From Brienomyrus brachyistius (lineage: Eukaryota > Chordata > Actinopteri > Osteoglossiformes > Mormyridae): a DNA stretch of 64,000 nucleotides. The stretch lies in NCBI RefSeq assembly GCF_023856365.1, contig NW_026042395.1, positions 62,001 to 126,000 on the forward strand, written 5' to 3'. The translations under genes were made by a program, and so were the position numbers. Below the pieces are notes generated by a model. It saw only the letters and a list, made by a program, of their open reading frames with translations. It ran no database searches and was not told the origin of the DNA. This document shows, piece by piece, positions 58,106 to 64,000 of this stretch; position 1 is the stretch's first letter; the number at the start of each line of letters is the position of its first letter.

Positions 58106-59740
58106 CTCATGCCTCACAAACAGCAGTGCTGCAATGAGGGCAGGGCTGGCGAACGGGATCCACGGAGAGGCGCTCTGGGTGCGGGTTTTTGGGATGACCT
58201 CTGTCAGCCAATCCCCAGGACTGGAGCTGAGAACCGCTGCTTTATTACTGGCTGATGGAAAGGTCATCCCAACAACCCGCACCCTCATTGGCTCTCCCTG
58301 GATCAGGTTCACCGCTCCTGTATGAGGGCATCACCAGCTAGTCATCTACAAACTGTTAGAGTGGAATATTTATGTGTCAAGTATACAATGTATACTTTTA
58401 TCTATTTTACAAATCAGGCTTAATGTAGGATTTTAAAAGGGAGCAATAACTGGTTTGGATTGAATGAAGACTGCTCTTTTAGACGTCAGAGTGAGATGTT
58501 TGTACTTGACTCAATATTTTAATAATATCATGCCTTAAATACAAAATTTCATGGTCTTTTACAGGAAGCTATTCAATTCACATTATGCATTACCTGTGAT
58601 TCTATTTGCTATATACCTCATTACATATAGTGCCAAAGTGATATAGTATAATATGCCCAAAGTTGTGCTTAAAAACTTAAACTGTTTTAATTTTTATTCA
58701 GTTATCATTTTGTATGAAGGTATAACTGCAGGATTTGTTCTGTATATTTTTTATCAGCTTTTGTATTTTTTTTTTTGACGTATTTATTGTTGCTGTGATG
58801 CTACGTAAATAGCAATGAATGACGTGTGTGTGCTCTCTCTCGTGTTTAAAAATTAATGTAATGTCGCAAATGAGTGAATGTGAGTGTTAGAAGCTGAAGT
58901 AAGCTGCAGTCTTACTTGAAGTGTGGTTTGTATTGATTTGTGGGATTATAAATGTGTTGGTTTAAAGTCCAAGGCTTCGGCTACCGTTACATGCTGATGG
59001 ATATCATTGGCTGCTTTTACAAGGGGACACCAATCAGGTTACAGGTGCCATCATAGACCATGCTATGATTGCGGAGGTCATCAGCAAATTTCTTGCTGGT
59101 CCTCAAGCTAAAGAAAATGATGTAGTATCCTTATGTACACACTGGCGATTGTACGAGACCAGTAAATCTTATCTTCTGAACTTAATAGCTCTGTGCCAAC
59201 CACTGACGACCTCCTGGGCTGAGTGCAAGTTCTGCGGGAGTGCATCTTGGCCCCGATGACCGCACGGTCTTGCGTGACAATGGCACTTCCCATTCCGGCT
59301 CCTTCTGTCCCTGTAATTCTGGCTGTTGCTCTGGAAATTCTGGCTTATTCAGACAGAGACCTTCCAATCACCGGCACAGCTTCCTAACTCATTGAGTGAC
59401 ACATCGCCCCCTTGTCAGCTTCATCTAACGATTGTTGAAGTTAGAGCTGAATGGGGACTGTACGGTCATGAACCAGGAGAGCGGGGCTACATAAGGATAT
59501 TCTGAAATTGCCAGTAAGGGGAGAAGAGCAAGAAGGCAGTGTCATCAATCAGGTCCTGGCCTCTGGGTGAAGGCCTCTTACTCCACCTCCTCGTGGCTGT
59601 CCTGCAGCTGCAGACCTCCACAAACAACTTGCAGGTGTTGAACACGGCAGACAGTCAGATTCCATGAGCGGACAAAGGATGGCTGTTGAGAGCAGCTGTC
59701 ATGGCGTAAGCTACGTTAATAAATTCGTAGTTTAATGGCC
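58106..59740 (+). other. Probable MTHFR 3' UTR
   Basis: AT-rich and non-coding. The first AATAAA I see after the stop codon is at 59718-59723, so the 3' UTR may be about 1.6 kb. A foldback element at 58141-58320 would be part of the mRNA. Confidence 0.35.
58141..58320. mobile_element. hAT-like foldback MITE in the MTHFR 3' UTR
   Basis: Arms of about 70 bases (58141-58210 and 58250-58320) are imperfect reverse complements around a 39-base loop. Ends are CAGGGCTGGCGAAC and the complement of CAGGAGCGGTGAAC. Flanking octamers AATGAGGG and TATGAGGG match at 7 of 8, the 8-bp target duplication expected of hAT elements. Confidence 0.75.
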
Positions 59741-62689
59741 TTTTGGCCAGAAACCATGCTCTTTTTCTTAAAGGAAGCGTTTATCAGCCCAGAGTGTTCA
59801 GCCTATGGAGGAAGTATGACATTTATAGCTGTGGAACAAGTCTTTATTTTTCATGGGAAATGGCATATCCAACAGGGTGTGGCCTCACACTCAGGATTTG
59901 ATGTCTGCGGGTGAAGTCGAGAAAGGGTGCAGTAAAGAGGCATCGAGGCATTACTGAAACCTTCTGGGTCCTTGCACACAGGGTAGTATGTGCGCGCCCC
60001 TGTAAGGTATCTCTGCTGGGGCCGGGCCAGGCCTGTCACAGAATGGGGTCTATTTTTATACACTGGGGCGTCCTGCAACAAGACGGGACTCTGCCGGCTG
60101 TGCGATCGTGCAGATAACATTCAGTACATGTAAAAATGAAAATGGTGCGAGCAAAATCAGTAGAAACGCAACAATTGTTGCGTGTAAGATATAACTGCTC
60201 AGCGGGGGCTGTAGGCTCCTGACGATCCGCACTGCGCAGAGAGCTTGCTGGGGAGGGATGGAGAGAGCAAACTGCACGAACCCCATGAACTGGGGGCATT
60301 GGGCTCCGCCCACTGGATGACTGCGTGCTGCTTCTGGAAGAGTCTCTGCTCTGCTGTTAAGTGGGCCAAAGGGCACAGCTACGTCAGGCACCAGAATGCG
60401 TTCCAGGATAACGGAGTTATTTCGCGCTGCGTCTTATGGTTTTCAGCTGTGTTGTATCCTCATTTCTTACTGGGTGTTCGTGCGTTTTAATATTTCAGTG
60501 ATCCAAGCATGTAGTGCTGCAAGTCTGCTGTTTCTCTATTTTTAAAGGAATTTTCTTATTTTTTTTTTATTCTGCCCTAAAACGAAATGGGTAGCAAAGA
60601 CCACAAGTAGCACAGTATTCCCCCTACTACTCAGACAAGCGAAGGGGCCCCAGTCAGCCAACGGAAGTGTAAGATTGCTATTGTGTTTTGATATGAGGTG
60701 CTTCAGCAAGTAAACATGCATTTCTGGATCCGTTAGACTGATCCAGGCAGCCATTAGCCAATAGCAATTGGTTGGAGGGTACCAATGCTTCCCTTTAATT
60801 TGGCTTTGGACTGATGCTTTAATACACAGGTCACTCATGGTACTGCTGTGCTCAAAAGCTGTTTGGGTCATTAGCCACCAAAGTAGGAACTAAGGATAAC
60901 CGTCTTTCAGTTTAAATCTCTAAATGAATCACTAAATTCCTAATCTTTAAATTCCATTCAGGTTTTTTCTAGTATTTTAAAGATCTATCTCACCATTTGT
61001 GCTTCTGTTGTATATACAAAAGAAGCTAAACCAAACAAGAAGCACTTTGATATTACGTTTTTTGTTACTCTTATCCAAAGATACTTGAAACTCATACTTT
61101 GCCTTGTTCAAAGCTGTAACCTTCCTGAGATCATAGGTCAGAGCTTGATTCATTTGTATTTTTATATGCCAAGGACAGATATTAATTCTCTGTTGCATCA
61201 TCTGGCATAAAAAATAAATAAAAAAGGTTAGAAGGTGACGAGTAAGCTTTGGCCTTCAGCCTAGAAACCTCGTCCGCTCTGGCTTTGGGAGAGGGGGTGC
61301 AGGGACAGGACTGATGCATTCATCTTAGCCATGGCTATGTAGAAAAGACTGCCCGTTACACACGAAGAACTTTCGGGTTGGGAGGGAGCCACTGAAAGGC
61401 TTGCAGTCATTTTGGAATGGGGGCGGGTGATCTGTTCCTCCTTTCTGGTCACCCCTGCTTTTGCCTAGAGAAAGTAGCAGTGACAAGTAATCATACTGGA
61501 TACGTGGATACATGCAAAACCCCAAACCTTAACTGGGATCTGGCTGGGAAAGAGAGTAAAAATGCTTAATAGAGAAATTCAGTAGAAACCCTGATCTTAA
61601 CCCCGCTATCACGGTCCGTGCGATGTGAGAACTGCAAGTGCAAAACATGTGATGCTGATATTAATAACACACATCACCCAGCCCTATAAAGCACTATAGC
61701 AGATTCAGTACAAAATTAATCCACAGTGGGTGGGTTTGCCATGTATTGGTCGTCATTACGTGGTATAATCTAATAATGTGACCAAATGAGGAGCATCAAA
61801 ACATTCAGTAATCGGATCTGCATAATAACCACACCCAGCACTGGGGTTCAGGTTTCCCTCTGCCAGGATTTTCTGGTATAATACTGTGAGTGGTTCTGTG
61901 CCTGACTTCCTCATACCTGCAGTACGTGCCTTTGGTCAGGTACCTGTGCACACCCCCCATGAGCCATGCAGGCGTGCTCCAACCTGGAGGCATGGGTGTT
62001 GGTAAAACAAGCCTGGCCACCATGATGAGGGCAGCCCCTCCTTGTGGATCTGAGCTCAAAACTGCAGAGACTCATCCAACTGCTTTCCGCTTAAAACAAG
62101 TTCAATTTTTTCCCCAAACAGTCGTCACGGGTCAGAAGTCTTTGTGGCAGAACTCTAAACGTGTGGTGATGTTGCATTAGCGGCAGCAGGTGGCGTAGTC
62201 TTTAAAGAGCTAGATATGTGGCAGCAACTGCTGAAACGTTGGACAGGTATACGAAATAAACGGCAGAAGTGAAAACCCGTAAGGTGAACATGTTGCATTA
62301 GAAGAAAGTTAGAGAAAAGTGTTAGAAAGAATAATTACCTGGAATGAACTGGGAAGGGACTGTGTAAGAACCAGGGGACAGGCTGCGGTGAAATGTGTCG
62401 CCATGAGAAATAGCCTCCAAGCGTGGTCCTTCAGGCAACCTCAGCGGGGTTAGGGTTAGAACATCTTAAAGGTGTACAGGCCATTGTGGAGGACAACTGG
62501 AGGAACCAGCAGAACCTTTGGCTATATTGTCAGCTTTTATAGGTTTATCTTAGCTCTGTTTCCTGGTGTTTGAGGAGCTTTTAGTTATTTTGTGGTTTCC
62601 TGAGATACAGGGCCCCTAACTATCATAAAAAACACCTTTGGATTAAAAACCCATCACTGTTCTAACCTCACAAGTTCCTGTGGGTGTAA
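59741..62689. other. Gene-free DNA beyond MTHFR
   Basis: Short frames show no family signature. No exon structure or clear repeat is recognised until the Tc1 elements near 62.7 kb. Confidence 0.4.
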
Positions 62690-62728
62690 TGGCCAGTTGT
62701 CCCAATACTTCTGTCCATATAGTGTAAC
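62690..62728. mobile_element. End of a second Tc1-family relic
   Basis: TGTCCCAATACTTCTGTCCA then TAGTGTA matches the TIR of the remnant at 22921-23308. It ends a few bases before the complete Tc1 element at 62731. Only this end is recognisable. Confidence 0.5.
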
Positions 62729-62730
62729 TA

Positions 62731-63899
62731 TACTGAACAAAAATATAAACGCAACACTCTTGTTTCTGCTCCCATTTTTCATGAGATGGACTTAAAGACC
62801 TACAATTCATTCCAGATACACAATATTACCATTTCTCTCAAAAATTTCTCACAAATCAGTCTAAATGTGTGATAGTGAGCACTTCTGCTTTGCTGAGATA
62901 ATCCATCCCACCTCACAGGTGTGCCACATCAAGATGCTGATCTGACATCATGGGTAGTGCACAGGTGTACCTTATACTGCCCACAATAAAAGGCCACCCT
63001 GGAATGTGCAGTTTTTTGCTTTATTGGGGGTCTGGGGACTCAGAACCGGTCAGTATCTGGTGTGACCACCATTTGCCTCATGCAATGCAACACATCTTCT
63101 TCGCATAGAGTTTATCAGATTGTCAATTGTGGCCTGTGGAATGTTGGTCCACTCCTCTTCAATGGCTGTGCGAAGTTGTTGGATATTAGTGGGAACTGGT
63201 ACACGCTGTCGTATACGCCGGTCAAGCACATCCCAAACATGCTCAACGGGTGACATGTCCGGTGAGTATGCTGGCCATGCAAGAACTGGGACATTTTCAG
63301 CTTCCAAGAACTGTGTACAGATCCTTGCAACATGGGGCCGTGCATTATCTGTCTGAGTGGCTGGTCTCAGACGATCTTGGAGGTGAACCTGCTGGATGTG
63401 GAGGTCCTGGGCTGGTGTGGTTACACGTGGTCTGCGGTTGTGAGGCCGGTTGGATGTACTGCCATATTCTCTGAAACGCCTTTGGAGACGGCTTATGGTT
63501 GAGAAATGAACATTCAATGCACGAGCAACAGATCTGGTTGACATTCCTGCTGTCAGCATGCCAATTGCACGCTCCCTCAATGCTTGTGGCATCTGTGGCA
63601 TTTTGCTGTGAGACAAAACTGCACATTCCAGGGTGGCCTTTTATTGTGGGCAGTATAAGGTACACCTGTGCACTACCCATGATGTCAGATCAGCATCTTG
63701 ATGTAGCACACCAGTGAGGTGGGATGGATTATCTCAGCAAAGCAGAAGTGCTCACTATCACACATTTAGACTGATTTGTGAGAAATGTTTGAGAGAAATG
63801 GTAATATTGTGTATCTGGAATGAATTGTAGATCTTTAAGTCCATCTCATGAAAAATGGGAGCAAAAACAAAAGTGTTGCGTTTATATTTTTGTTCAGTG
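62731..63899 (-). mobile_element. Tc1-like transposon with long TIRs, internally deleted
   Basis: The element is 1169 bases, with TA on each side (62729-62730 and 63900-63901). Ends are TACTGAACAAAAATATAAAC and the complement of CACTGAACAAAAATATAAAC. The inverted repeats extend about 280 bases (62731-63012 and about 63614-63899) with few differences. It carries a defective transposase on the minus strand. Confidence 0.9.
63050..63616 (-). pseudogene. Tc1 transposase, in-frame internal deletion
   Basis: The 188-residue frame begins with a Tc1-type helix-turn-helix region (residues about 5-70, MSTRSVARALNVHFSTISRL). It then jumps from the linker (RPATQT, about residue 88) straight to the second catalytic Asp in DNARPH and the SPDMSPVEHVWD motif with the final Glu. 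A normal Tc1 transposase is about 340 residues, so roughly 150 residues including the first catalytic Asp are missing. The frame is open but catalysis is not expected. The protein could still bind TIRs. Confidence 0.85.
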
Positions 63900-64000
63900 T
63901 AATTCGCTATTTGCATTATTACCAAACTTACCTTGCTAACATCAGCCACCTGTAGGAAAAGGTGGGCTATGATGGCTGAATGTTTAGTGAAGCGTCCTTG

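Overview
This window is vertebrate nuclear DNA, almost certainly from a ray-finned (teleost-type) fish. Genes are split into short exons with GT-AG introns. Intergenic DNA is rich in microsatellites, tRNA-derived fish SINEs that end in (ATGG)n, hAT-like foldback elements and Tc1 elements. Gene content matches the well-known natriuretic peptide - CLCN6 - MTHFR neighbourhood. I cannot name the species.

Layout. Bases 1-19400 hold no gene I can support; they contain repeats, including a 98% identical 101-bp inverted repeat around 12 kb. Bases 19430-31450 carry three natriuretic peptide precursor genes in tandem on the plus strand: a tail-less C-type gene (CNP-3-like), a B-type gene with an AU-rich 3' UTR, and an A-type gene whose last codon is a bare glycine (amidation signal). 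Each has a TATA box, a signal-peptide exon, a main exon holding the 17-residue disulfide ring, and a tiny or untranslated last exon. Bases 31450-37370 hold the ANP 3' UTR, intergenic DNA and probably the long CLCN6 3' UTR. Bases 37371-49895 (minus strand) are a complete 23-exon CLCN6 gene encoding 863 residues of a late-endosomal 2Cl-/H+ exchanger. Bases 49896-53941 are the divergent CLCN6/MTHFR promoter interval. Bases 53942-58105 (plus strand) are a complete 11-coding-exon MTHFR gene encoding 655 residues. Beyond 58.1 kb come the MTHFR 3' UTR with an inserted hAT-like foldback, gene-free DNA, and an internally deleted Tc1 transposon with ~280-bp inverted repeats (62731-63899).

The three kinds of gene do not form one pathway. 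The peptides are secreted cardiovascular and osmoregulatory hormones acting through guanylyl cyclase receptors; CLCN6 serves endolysosomal ion balance; MTHFR supplies methyl-folate. Their linkage is conserved across bony vertebrates. I found no radically new system. The points most worth checking are the peptide sequence oddities, MiT/TFE-type motifs at the CLCN6 start, foldback elements inside CLCN6 and MTHFR transcripts, and a CT microsatellite acting as a splice-site pyrimidine tract.
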